From: Hyphomicrobiales bacterium
Lineage (GTDB): Bacteria; Pseudomonadota; Alphaproteobacteria; Rhizobiales; Rhizobiaceae
Length of the DNA stretch: 39,890 nucleotides
Direction of reading: 5' to 3'
NCBI GenBank assembly: GCA_900471605.1
Contig: UCEY01000005.1
Coordinates: forward strand, 1 to 39,890
Under the pieces are notes generated by a model that made no database searches, was not told where the DNA came from, and was given only the letters and a program-made list of their open reading frames with translations. Within the stretch, counting starts at the first letter, position 1. Every line of letters starts with the position of its first letter. Positions 24,351 through 31,536 of the stretch are shown piece after piece. A program made the translations under genes and the position numbers.

Positions 24351-25201
24351 GCGGCCACCTCTCCCGCCGCGGCGGGCACCGCATCAAGCGAGAACTCGCG
24401 GGCGTTCTTGAGGTTCGGGATTTTTCCCCGCGCCGAAGCGACGGCGGCGATGTCGATCTCGGCCAGCACGATGCCTTCGCCGGTGCCGCCGGCGGATGCC
24501 AGCACCTTCCCCCAGGGATCGACGATCATCGAATGGCCGAACGTCTCGCGGCCGTCTTCATGCACGCCGGCCTGGGCCGCGGCGATCACGAAGGCGCCAT
24601 TCTCGATCGCCCGGGCACGCAGCAGGATTTCCCAATGGGCCTCGCCGGTCTGCCGGGTGAAGGCAGCCGGCACGGTCAGGATCTCGGCGCCGCCAAGCGC
24701 CTCCGTGCGGAAGAGCTGCGGAAATCGCACGTCGTAGCAGATCGCAAAACCGAGCTTGCCGAACGGCAGGTCGGCGACCCGGGCTTCGCTGCCCGGCTCG
24801 TAGGCCGAGCTCTCGCGCCAGCTTTCGCCATTGTCCAGATCGACATCGAACATATGGATCTTGTCATAGGTGCAGACCTTGCGCCCGTCCGGCGCAAACA
24901 GGAAGCCGCGGTTGGCGATCTTGCCGCCGTCGACCGCAATCGCCGTCGAGCCGACATGCAGGTGGATGCCGAGTTCGCTCGCAAGACCGCGGGCGGTCGA
25001 GACGATGATATCGGCCGCCTCGTCGCGCAGCACCGCCCGCATCGCCTTGCGGTCCCGCTGCAGGAAGCCGGTCATTTCCGGGGTCTGGATGTAGACCGCC
25101 CCTTGCGCCGCAGCCTCGCGCACCAGCCGCGCCATGTCGGCGGCGTTCTTTTCCGGATCAACGCCGGAGCACATCTGTATGGCGGCAACCTTGAAAGCCA
25201 T
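24347..25201 (-). CDS. Carbon-nitrogen hydrolase (Nit/omega-amidase family)
   Basis: A 284-residue nitrilase-superfamily amidase. The Glu-Lys-Cys triad is Glu42 (QTPEMTGF), Lys114 (YDKIHMFDVDL) and Cys155 (GFAICYDVRFPQLFR). The family includes omega-amidase/Nit2 and deaminated-glutathione amidase (Nit1), which act as metabolite repair enzymes. The HMFDVD motif fits that branch. A GTG three codons upstream is possible, but the ATG with GAGAGGTG before it is better. It sits 12 bases after grxC and overlaps DUF1178; the link to glutaredoxin is suggestive of deaminated-glutathione repair (inference). Confidence 0.93.
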   Translation of the reverse strand: MAFKVAAIQMCSGVDPEKNAADMARLVREAAAQGAVYIQTPEMTGFLQRDRKAMRAVLRDEAADIIVSTARGLASELGIHLHVGSTAIAVDGGKIANRGFLFAPDGRKVCTYDKIHMFDVDLDNGESWRESSAYEPGSEARVADLPFGKLGFAICYDVRFPQLFRTEALGGAEILTVPAAFTRQTGEAHWEILLRARAIENGAFVIAAAQAGVHEDGRETFGHSMIVDPWGKVLASAGGTGEGIVLAEIDIAAVASARGKIPNLKNAREFSLDAVPAAAGEVAA

Positions 25202-25213
25202 GGGAGACACCTC

Positions 25214-25471
25214 TCAGTTCGCCAGCATCGGGTCCAGCTTGCCGGCCCGTTCGAGCGCGTGCAGGTCGTCGCAGCCGCCGACATGCGTCCCGTCGATGAA
25301 GATCTGCGGGAAGGTCGCCCGGCCGTTGGACTTGCCGATCATCTCCTGGCGCAATTCCTGCGAATAGGTGGCGTCATGCTCGGTATAGGCGACACCTTTG
25401 GTGTCCAGCAAAGCCTTCGCGCGTGCGCAGTAACCGCAATATTCGCGAGTGTAGATAGTGACCTCGGCCAT
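25214..25471 (-). CDS. grxC: Glutaredoxin 3
   Basis: An 85-residue class I glutaredoxin that reduces disulphides and glutathionylated proteins with glutathione. The active site is CGYC at residues 12-15, in place of the more usual CPYC; the cis-Pro region TFPQIFI (53-59) and the GG of HVGGCDDL complete the glutathione site. Minus-strand block comF-grxC-nitrilase-DUF1178, with 68 bp before it and 12 bp after it. Confidence 0.95.
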   Translation of the reverse strand: MAEVTIYTREYCGYCARAKALLDTKGVAYTEHDATYSQELRQEMIGKSNGRATFPQIFIDGTHVGGCDDLHALERAGKLDPMLAN

Positions 25472-25539
25472 GAACGTCTCCGGGCGCGACCCAAGGGAAA
25501 GGATGTCGGGGAAAGGCCGCGCAACAATGTCTTCTTCTG

Positions 25540-26316
25540 TCATATAGGCCCGGTAACAGCCATTGCAAAGGTCAAAACCGTGACCTCCGCGGCGCCTGCT
25601 TTTTTCAATGTCCTCACGGCGGAGGAAACCGTCGCACCGGTCGTATAGACGTCGTCGACCAGCACCAGCCGCTTGCCGAACACCCGGTCCTCGTGCCCCG
25701 GAGCGATCGCGAAAGCCGCCCGGACATTGTCTTCGCGAGCCCGTGCCGAAAGCCCCACCTGCCGGTTCGTGCGTTTGACGCGGACGAGGGTGGAAGCGAG
25801 GAACGGCCGGCCGGATTTCTGCGACATATGCCGCGCGAGTTCCGCCGCCTGATTGAACTTGCGCGAGGCAAAACGTGCGCGATGCAGCGGCACCGGCAAG
25901 ATGGCGTCGCAGGCCGCGACATGCCCGTCGGAGGCACGCAGCATCCAGCCGGCCATCATTCCCGCAAGGTCGGTCCGGTCCCGGTATTTCAGCGAATGGA
26001 CGAGGTCGCGCGCCGCCCCCTCGAAGATCGCAGCCGAACGCAGGCGGTCGAAAACGGGCGGCTCGGCAATGGCCTGGGCGGACAGAATGCCAGGCCCCGG
26101 ATCGTAGGAAAACGGCAGCCCGAGCTTCTCGCAATAGGGCCGCTCGATGAAACGGATCTCTCGCCAGCAGGAAGGGCAGAAGCCCTGATGCGCCCCGGTC
26201 CTGACCCCGCAACCAGGGCAGGTCGGCGGATAGACGAGATCGCCGACCCATCTCGTCCACCCTGCGGCGAGCGATGTTAAAAGTCGCAAGGGATTGACGT
26301 TCGGCTCCACGGACAT
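25540..26316 (-). CDS. ComF family phosphoribosyltransferase-like protein
   Basis: A 258-residue protein with an N-terminal zinc finger (CPGC at 33-36, CPSC at 47-50, further Cys at 62) and a C-terminal type I phosphoribosyltransferase domain. The PRPP-binding loop is RLVLVDDVYTTGAT. ComF proteins support DNA uptake in competent bacteria, but in most proteobacteria the role is unclear. The frame runs far upstream, through the divergent methyltransferase gene, so the start at 26316 is chosen from the family's N-terminus (LVYPPTCPGCG) and the 58-bp divergent gap. The ribosome-binding site is weak. Confidence 0.9.
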   Translation of the reverse strand: MSVEPNVNPLRLLTSLAAGWTRWVGDLVYPPTCPGCGVRTGAHQGFCPSCWREIRFIERPYCEKLGLPFSYDPGPGILSAQAIAEPPVFDRLRSAAIFEGAARDLVHSLKYRDRTDLAGMMAGWMLRASDGHVAACDAILPVPLHRARFASRKFNQAAELARHMSQKSGRPFLASTLVRVKRTNRQVGLSARAREDNVRAAFAIAPGHEDRVFGKRLVLVDDVYTTGATVSSAVRTLKKAGAAEVTVLTFAMAVTGPI

Positions 26317-26374
26317 GACTTGACAATAGCGGACGGAGCGCGCCTTTGCGACGGCAGAATACGAGTGGACGGCC

Positions 26375-27247
26375 ATGGAAATTCTTTTCGACGAACAGCT
26401 TGTAAGCGCGCGACGCAGACGCGCGATAACTGCACGCGACAGCAATGCAGCGTTCCTCCTGGACATCGCCGGACGCGAACTTGCGGACCGCCTCGCCGTG
26501 GTCGAGCGCCGGTTCGAAACGGCGGTCGAACTCCATGGCGGAACCGGTATCGCCGCCCGCGAGGCGCTGGCTACCAGCAAGGTCGGAACCATCCGTCGGG
26601 TCGAGACCGATACCGCCTTCGCCAGGCCCGGCGACGCCTTCACTATCGCCCCACTGGAAGACGTGCCGCTCGAACCGGAGAGCGCCAATCTCGTCCTGTC
26701 GCCGCTCTCGCTGCATCTGGTCAACGATACGCCCGGCACGCTGATCCGCATCCGCCGGGCGCTGAAGCCGGACGGGCTTTTCCTGGCGGCCATCCCGGGC
26801 TCGGGCACTCTTCAGGAGCTGCGCGACGTGCTTCTCTCCGCCGAGGCGGAGCTGACCGGCGGCGCAAGCCCCCGCGTCATTCCGTTCGCCGATGTGCGCG
26901 ATGTCGGCGCTCTGCTGCAGCGGGCCGGCTTTTCACTGCCGGTCGTCGACGCCGAAACCCATACCGTGCGGTACGACTCGCTCTTTCCGCTGATGCGCGA
27001 CCTGCGCGCCATGGGCATGACCAACCCGCTGGCGGGACGCAGCCGGGTGCCGGTCACGAGGCGTTTTTTCGTCAGGGCCGCGGAACTTTATGCGGAGCGC
27101 TATTCCGATCCGGACGGCCGCATCCGCGCGACGTTCTCGATCATCTACGCATCGGGCTGGGCACCGCACGAAAGCCAGCAGAAACCGTTGAAGCCGGGCT
27201 CCGCCAAGATGCGGCTCGCGGACGCCTTGCGCAAGGAAACGGAATAG
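26375..27247 (+). CDS. SAM-dependent methyltransferase-fold protein, NDUFAF5-like
   Basis: A 290-residue protein of the BioC-like class I methyltransferase group. In eukaryotes and alphaproteobacteria the closest subgroup is NDUFAF5, an arginine hydroxylase needed for complex I assembly. Signatures are LSLHLVNDTPGTLIRIRRALKPDGLFLAAIPG, ASPRVIPFADVRDVGALLQRAGF and LMRDLRAMGMTNPL. The glycine-rich SAM loop is poorly conserved, as far as I can see (VELHGGTGIAAREAL). Divergent from comF and convergent with a Flp pilin gene, with only five bases between the two stop codons. Confidence 0.88.
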   Translation: MEILFDEQLVSARRRRAITARDSNAAFLLDIAGRELADRLAVVERRFETAVELHGGTGIAAREALATSKVGTIRRVETDTAFARPGDAFTIAPLEDVPLEPESANLVLSPLSLHLVNDTPGTLIRIRRALKPDGLFLAAIPGSGTLQELRDVLLSAEAELTGGASPRVIPFADVRDVGALLQRAGFSLPVVDAETHTVRYDSLFPLMRDLRAMGMTNPLAGRSRVPVTRRFFVRAAELYAERYSDPDGRIRATFSIIYASGWAPHESQQKPLKPGSAKMRLADALRKETE

Positions 27248-27252
27248 CGCCC

Positions 27253-27429
27253 TTACTGACTAGTAGCGCCCTGATAGGTGTCGGCTATGCCGCCGAACAT
27301 ATTGTTCATAAGGTCGTAGTAGCCGCCGAGCGCGACAAACAGCGTTATCGCCAGAATGGAAACGACCAGGCCGTATTCCACGGCCGTCGCGCCGCTGTTA
27401 TCATTCAGAAGGAACCTGAAAAGGCGCAT
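27253..27429 (-). CDS. Flp-type (type IVb) pilin
   Basis: A 58-residue prepilin. Residues 1-13 are a short basic leader (MRLFRFLLNDNSG). The processing site G-ATAVEY follows, with cleavage expected between Gly13 and Ala14 by a CpaA/TadV-type peptidase and with the conserved Glu at +5. A single hydrophobic segment comes next (GLVVSILAITLFVALGGYY), then a short polar tail. AAAGGT lies upstream of the ATG. Flp pilins build tight-adherence pili for surface attachment. No other tad/cpa genes are in this window, so this looks like an orphan copy depending on a pilus machine elsewhere. It is easily missed because of its size. Confidence 0.85.
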   Translation of the reverse strand: MRLFRFLLNDNSGATAVEYGLVVSILAITLFVALGGYYDLMNNMFGGIADTYQGATSQ

Positions 27430-27477
27430 GAACTGACCTTTGAATCAAAATGGATCGGGCCTGAAAAGGCCCGCGCA

Positions 27478-27798
27478 TCAGCAGTCGTTGCCCACGCCAT
27501 AGCCTTGTACGATGCAGACTGAACCAGGCGTTTCCTGCAATACGCTGCGCCGGATCGTATAATGTTTTCCGCTCTTGTCGCCGGGCTTGATGGAGCCCGT
27601 GCTGATCAGGTCGAAATCTTCCTGGACATGCGCCAGCCGGCGCTCGTCGTTGCGGCTTGCGAGCATCGGCGTCACGATCAGCGAAAGAGCGATCGCAGCC
27701 GTCCCGAACAGGAGTGCTATATTGAGCGCGCCGGTTTTGCCGGAGCCATGCGCCGTCCGCTGACGGACCCGCACAGTTTTCCAGAATTCCTCGTCCAT
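27478..27798 (-). CDS. Small membrane-anchored hypothetical protein next to the pilin
   Basis: A 106-residue protein with a basic N-terminus (VRVRQRTAHGSGKTG), one membrane segment (about residues 25-45, ALNIALLFGTAAIALSLIV) and a periplasmic part ending in SVLQETPGSVCIVQGYGVGNDC, with two Cys. An ATG 18 codons downstream of the open frame's first start is chosen. It is 48 bp upstream of the Flp pilin gene on the same strand, so a shared transcript is likely. I recognise the arrangement loosely from other rhizobia but know no function; a link to pilus assembly is only guilt by neighbourhood. Confidence 0.75.
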   Translation of the reverse strand: MDEEFWKTVRVRQRTAHGSGKTGALNIALLFGTAAIALSLIVTPMLASRNDERRLAHVQEDFDLISTGSIKPGDKSGKHYTIRRSVLQETPGSVCIVQGYGVGNDC

Positions 27799-27906
27799 GC
27801 CTTCTAAAGCCTCGTCAACGCAGTTACGTGATGAGCCTTGAAGGTGCCACAATCGGCTAAACGATCCCTTAACGCCGTATAAATTCGATTGTTCTAATTT
27901 TATCGA

Positions 27907-28320
27907 TCAGAGCAGATCCTGAAGGATCGGGATCAGCGGCTCGTCGGCCGGCGGCATCGGATAGTCGCGGAGCGCGTTCGGCCGCACCCATTTGATCGCC
28001 TGGCCTTCCCGCCCCGTCGGAATGCCTTCGAACCGCCGACAGACGTAAAGCGGCATCAGCAGATGGAAGGTCTCGTAAGTGTGGCTCGCGAAGGTGAGCG
28101 GAGCAAGGCACGGGATCTTGGTGACGATGCCGAGCTCCTCCTCGAGCTCGCGTACCAGTGTCTCCTCCGGCGTCTCGCCGGGCTCGACCTTGCCGCCGGG
28201 AAATTCCCAGAGGCCGGCCAGCGACTTGCCTTCGGGCCGCTGTGCCAGGAGGATGCGGCCGTCGGTGTCGATCAGCGCGCAGGCGGCGACCAGCAGGATC
28301 TTGCGGGGCGTATCGCTCAT
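27907..28320 (-). CDS. mutT: 8-oxo-dGTP diphosphatase, MutT-type Nudix hydrolase
   Basis: A 137-residue Nudix hydrolase expected to remove oxidised dGTP from the nucleotide pool. The Nudix box GX5EX7REUXEEXGU is complete at residues 43-65 (G43, E49, R57-E58, E61-E62, G64). The C-terminus has the WV-P-N-LRDYPMPPAD pattern of MutT. Its ATG overlaps the stop of the GNAT gene by four bases, forming argJ-GNAT-mutT. Confidence 0.93.
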   Translation of the reverse strand: MSDTPRKILLVAACALIDTDGRILLAQRPEGKSLAGLWEFPGGKVEPGETPEETLVRELEEELGIVTKIPCLAPLTFASHTYETFHLLMPLYVCRRFEGIPTGREGQAIKWVRPNALRDYPMPPADEPLIPILQDLL

Positions 28321-29099
28321 GCCCGGCTCTCCTGCCGCCAGTAGCGGTATTCGTAGGCCTTGCGGAAGCCGAATTTGCGATAGAGCGCCAGAGCCGGTTC
28401 GTTGGTGGAGACCACCTGCAGCCAGGCCGAGCGGGCGCCGCTGATCCGGGCCCAGCGCAGCGCGGAGGAAAAGATCTCGGTGCCGAGACCCTCGCGCCGA
28501 TGCGCCTTGGCGACCGCAAAGGAGATGATGCCGGCGAGATCGTTGTCCTGCACGCAGAGCGCCACGGCCGCCGCCCCCTCCTGCGGGTTCTCCTTGATGA
28601 AGAAGCCGGAGGTCGGCTTGATCGAGCTCAGGATCTCGGCAAGCGCCGGCTTCAGGCCCACATCCTCGCCCTCGACGGCAAGGCTCGCATCGCAGAACCG
28701 GCCGATATCGTGGCTCGGCAGGTAATCGAGCGTGTCCGGCAGTTCCAGTTCGGTGAGATTGACGGTGAGCACGTCCACGGTCTCGAACACCCGCCAGCCG
28801 GCGGCGTCGAGATGTTCGATGAGCTTCGGAGGAGCGAGCGGCGTCTCCCGGACGACCAGCGGACGGCCGTAATCCTCGAAACGCTTGCGTGCCTTCTCGA
28901 GCCTCACCGCCATGTCGCGGTGATCGGACGGATCGAGCGGCACGATGCAGTTCAATCGCTTCGAAGGATGACCGCCGGTCAGCCGCACCTGCCAGCTTCC
29001 GTCATAGACGACGGATGCCGCCGGCCAGGCTCGAAAGCCGACGGCTTCGAGCCGCCGGACCAGCGGCAGATCGTTCTGGGGAGATGATGCTTCGTTCAA
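28317..29099 (-). CDS. GNAT family N-acetyltransferase
   Basis: A 260-residue acetyltransferase. The acetyl-CoA-binding motif is in the C-terminal half (VAKAHRREGLGTEIFSSAL), followed by VSTNEPALALYRKFGFRKAYEYRYW. The N-terminal half is a degenerate second GNAT-like domain. The only usable start appears to be TTG at 29099, with AGGA just upstream; the next candidate would lose the conserved N-terminus. It lies six bases after argJ and overlaps mutT, so the three form an operon. The substrate is unknown. Confidence 0.88.
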   Translation of the reverse strand: MNEASSPQNDLPLVRRLEAVGFRAWPAASVVYDGSWQVRLTGGHPSKRLNCIVPLDPSDHRDMAVRLEKARKRFEDYGRPLVVRETPLAPPKLIEHLDAAGWRVFETVDVLTVNLTELELPDTLDYLPSHDIGRFCDASLAVEGEDVGLKPALAEILSSIKPTSGFFIKENPQEGAAAVALCVQDNDLAGIISFAVAKAHRREGLGTEIFSSALRWARISGARSAWLQVVSTNEPALALYRKFGFRKAYEYRYWRQESRA

Positions 29100-29105
29100 T
29101 TCCTG

Positions 29106-30347
29106 TCAGCTCCGGTAGTCGCCGTTGATGGCAACATATTCCTTGGTGAGGTCGCAGGTCCAGACGGTCGCCCGGCCGCTGCCGAGACCGATATCGACCT
29201 TCACGGGAATATCCTGTTCCTTCATGACAGCGGTGGTCGCGGCTTCGGAATAGGCCGGATCGCGCTCGCCGTCGACGGCGACGCGCACATCGCCGAACCA
29301 GATCGCCAGCCGGTCGCGGTCGGCCATCTCGCCCGACTTGCCGACGGCCATGACGATACGGCCCCAATTGGCGTCCTCGCCGGCAATCGCGGTCTTGACC
29401 AGCGGCGAATTGGCGATCGACAGCGCGATCACCTTGGCCGCCGCATCGCTTTCGGCGCCGGTGACGGTGATCTCGACCATCTTGCGCGCACCTTCGCCGT
29501 CCCGGACCACCTGCAGGGCGAGGTCCTTGAGCAGGTCGTTGAGCGCCGCGCGGAAGCTTGCCAGACGCGGATCGTCGGCGGTCTCGACACGGACCTGGCC
29601 GTCGGCGCTCGCTGCACCCGTCGCAAACAGCATCAGCGTGTCGGACGTGGAAGTGTCGCTGTCGACGGTGACCGAATTGAAGCTCGGGCCGACACCGGCC
29701 GAAAGCAGGCTCTGCAGAGCCGGAGATGCGATGTCGGCATCCGTCGCCACGAAGGAGAGCATGGTCGCCATGTCGGGCGCGATCATGCCGGCGCCCTTCG
29801 AAATGCCGTTGATCGTCACCTTGACGCCGCCGATCTCGGCAGTCCGGGTCGCGACCTTCGGATAGGTGTCGGTGGTCATGATCGCCTTGGCGGCCTCGAG
29901 CCAGAAGTCGCCTGTGGCACCGCTGTTCATGTCGCCGAGCACGCCCGCGAACTTCGACGCGTCGAGCGGTTCGCCGATCACGCCGGTGGATGCCAGATAG
30001 ACCTCGTTCTCGCCGCAGCCGACCGCTTCGGAGGCCGACTTTGCGGTCAGCGCCGTCGCGGCCTTGCCCTTGACGCCGGTAAAGGCGTTGGCATTGCCGG
30101 AATTGACGACAACGGCACGGGCGACCCCGTGCGACAGATTGGCGCGGCAGAAATCGACCGGCGCCGAAGGGCATTTGGAGCGCGTGAAGACGCCGGCGAC
30201 GGTCGCCGGCTTGTCGAACACCATCAGCAGCACGTCGGTGCGGTTCTTGTACTTGATCCCGGCGGCGGCAGTCGCCATCCGCACGCCGCGGATCGCCGGC
30301 ATGTCGGGATAGGATTTCGGAGCGAGCGGCGAAACGGAATCGGACAT
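29106..30347 (-). CDS. argJ: Bifunctional ornithine acetyltransferase / N-acetylglutamate synthase
   Basis: A 413-residue ArgJ, transferring acetyl groups from N-acetylornithine to glutamate in the cyclic arginine pathway. The precursor cleaves itself at ATM, and Thr195 becomes the N-terminal nucleophile of the beta chain ([12 protein letters not shown]). The oxyanion-side motif [10 protein letters not shown] is at 82-91. The conserved C-terminus ([21 protein letters not shown]) is complete. It leads the argJ-GNAT-mutT group; a terminator at 30377-30400 separates it from the PPIase gene upstream. Confidence 0.97.
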   Translation of the reverse strand: MSDSVSPLAPKSYPDMPAIRGVRMATAAAGIKYKNRTDVLLMVFDKPATVAGVFTRSKCPSAPVDFCRANLSHGVARAVVVNSGNANAFTGVKGKAATALTAKSASEAVGCGENEVYLASTGVIGEPLDASKFAGVLGDMNSGATGDFWLEAAKAIMTTDTYPKVATRTAEIGGVKVTINGISKGAGMIAPDMATMLSFVATDADIASPALQSLLSAGVGPSFNSVTVDSDTSTSDTLMLFATGAASADGQVRVETADDPRLASFRAALNDLLKDLALQVVRDGEGARKMVEITVTGAESDAAAKVIALSIANSPLVKTAIAGEDANWGRIVMAVGKSGEMADRDRLAIWFGDVRVAVDGERDPAYSEAATTAVMKEQDIPVKVDIGLGSGRATVWTCDLTKEYVAINGDYRS

Positions 30348-30376
30348 CGGAAAACTACCTGGCTCAAATAGGAAAA

Positions 30377-30401
30377 GGGCCCGGAAGATCCGGGCCCGTT
30401 G
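30377..30401 (-). terminator. Rho-independent terminator of the PPIase gene
   Basis: Stem GGGCCCGG (30377-30384) and CCGGGCCC (30390-30397) with a five-base loop; on the minus strand it ends in TTTT. It lies between the PPIase stop and the argJ start. Confidence 0.85.
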
Positions 30402-30409
30402 TCAAAAGG

Positions 30410-31282
30410 TTACTGCTGGACCGGCGCGTCGCCCGCTTCCTGCATCTTGCTGACGTCGTCATAACCCTTCTTGAGACCGGCATCCATGATATCGATCTTC
30501 TGCTCGCTCTTGGCCTTGGTGATGAGAGCGACGTACTTGTCGCGCATCACGAGCTGCTTGACCTGGTCCTCGACCTGCTCGAAAGCCGGCGCCGGAGCAT
30601 CGCGGGTGTCTTCGAGCTTGATGACGTGGAAGCCGAACTGCGACTTGACCGGGGTCTTGGTGTATTCGCCCTTCTTCAGCGCGAAAGCGGCCTCTTCGAA
30701 CTCGGGAACCATGCGGCCGCGGCCGAACCAGCCGAGATCGCCGCCTTCATCCTTGTTGCTGTCCTGCGACTTTTCCTTGGCGATGGCGGCGAAATCCTTG
30801 CCCTTGCCGAGATCGGCGATGATCGCCTTCGCCTCGTCCTCGGTCTTTACCAGGATGTGGCGGGCATGCACTTCTTCTTGCTTCGGCAGGGAGGCGATTT
30901 CCTTGTCGTACCGGGCCTTGACCTCTGCCGGGGTGGTGGCATCGATCACGTGCTTGCGGAAATAGGCGTTATGCAGTTCGCGGTCGGCGATATAGTCCAT
31001 CCGCTTCTTGAAATCGGGCGTGTCCTTGATGCCTTCGGCAAGCGCGCCCTTGGCGAGCAGCTTGACGTCGATGGCGCCGGACAGGGCTGCGACCTTCTTC
31101 TGGTCGTCGGGAAGCTGGGCGAGCTGCGGATCGAGATTCTGGACCGCGATATCCAGTTCCGACTGGTGGATTTCCAGGTCACCGACCTTGGCAACGACCG
31201 GATCTTCTGCCGCGAACGCGGGAGCCTGGCAGAGGATCGCGGCGGCCAGCGCGGCCGTCATGAGGAATTTGTGGCGCAACAT
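30410..31282 (-). CDS. Periplasmic parvulin-type peptidyl-prolyl isomerase
   Basis: A 290-residue SurA/PrsA-like foldase. Residues 1-24 are a signal peptide (FLMTAALAAAILCQAPAFA, cleavage after AFA). A helical SurA-N-like segment follows, then the PPIC domain at about 125-225 (VHARHILVKTEDEAKAII, DLGWFGRGRMVPEFEEAAF, VKSQFGFHVIKLE). It should help outer-membrane and exported proteins fold. The frame extends 38 codons upstream, but the chosen ATG gives the signal peptide and has AAAGGT before it. Divergent from secA, a fitting partner in protein export. Confidence 0.94.
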   Translation of the reverse strand: MLRHKFLMTAALAAAILCQAPAFAAEDPVVAKVGDLEIHQSELDIAVQNLDPQLAQLPDDQKKVAALSGAIDVKLLAKGALAEGIKDTPDFKKRMDYIADRELHNAYFRKHVIDATTPAEVKARYDKEIASLPKQEEVHARHILVKTEDEAKAIIADLGKGKDFAAIAKEKSQDSNKDEGGDLGWFGRGRMVPEFEEAAFALKKGEYTKTPVKSQFGFHVIKLEDTRDAPAPAFEQVEDQVKQLVMRDKYVALITKAKSEQKIDIMDAGLKKGYDDVSKMQEAGDAPVQQ

Positions 31283-31536
31283 CGATAAAGACCTTTCGAT
31301 AAGGATACCGGTTTCAGAAGCCCTGATTCCGGCCAGAAAACCTTCACAAACACCGGATTGTGGCCATTCTGTATCGGCCGCCACCGTTGACATCATTCGA
31401 CCCCCCTCTTATCTGTCACGCAACTTCGCGTCCAGCAGAGTTTCCGGGCGTGACGGGTCATTTTATCGGCATCGAAAACCGATGGATCGACCGGTCCGGC
31501 GCCCCCATGGGACAGATTTCAGAAAGGACCATTCGT

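Noticed and set aside
25472..26716. 500-codon minus-strand frame joining a long N-terminal part to glutaredoxin
   Set aside because: The added part is a shadow of comF. The conserved glutaredoxin begins at 25471, so this is not a fusion protein.
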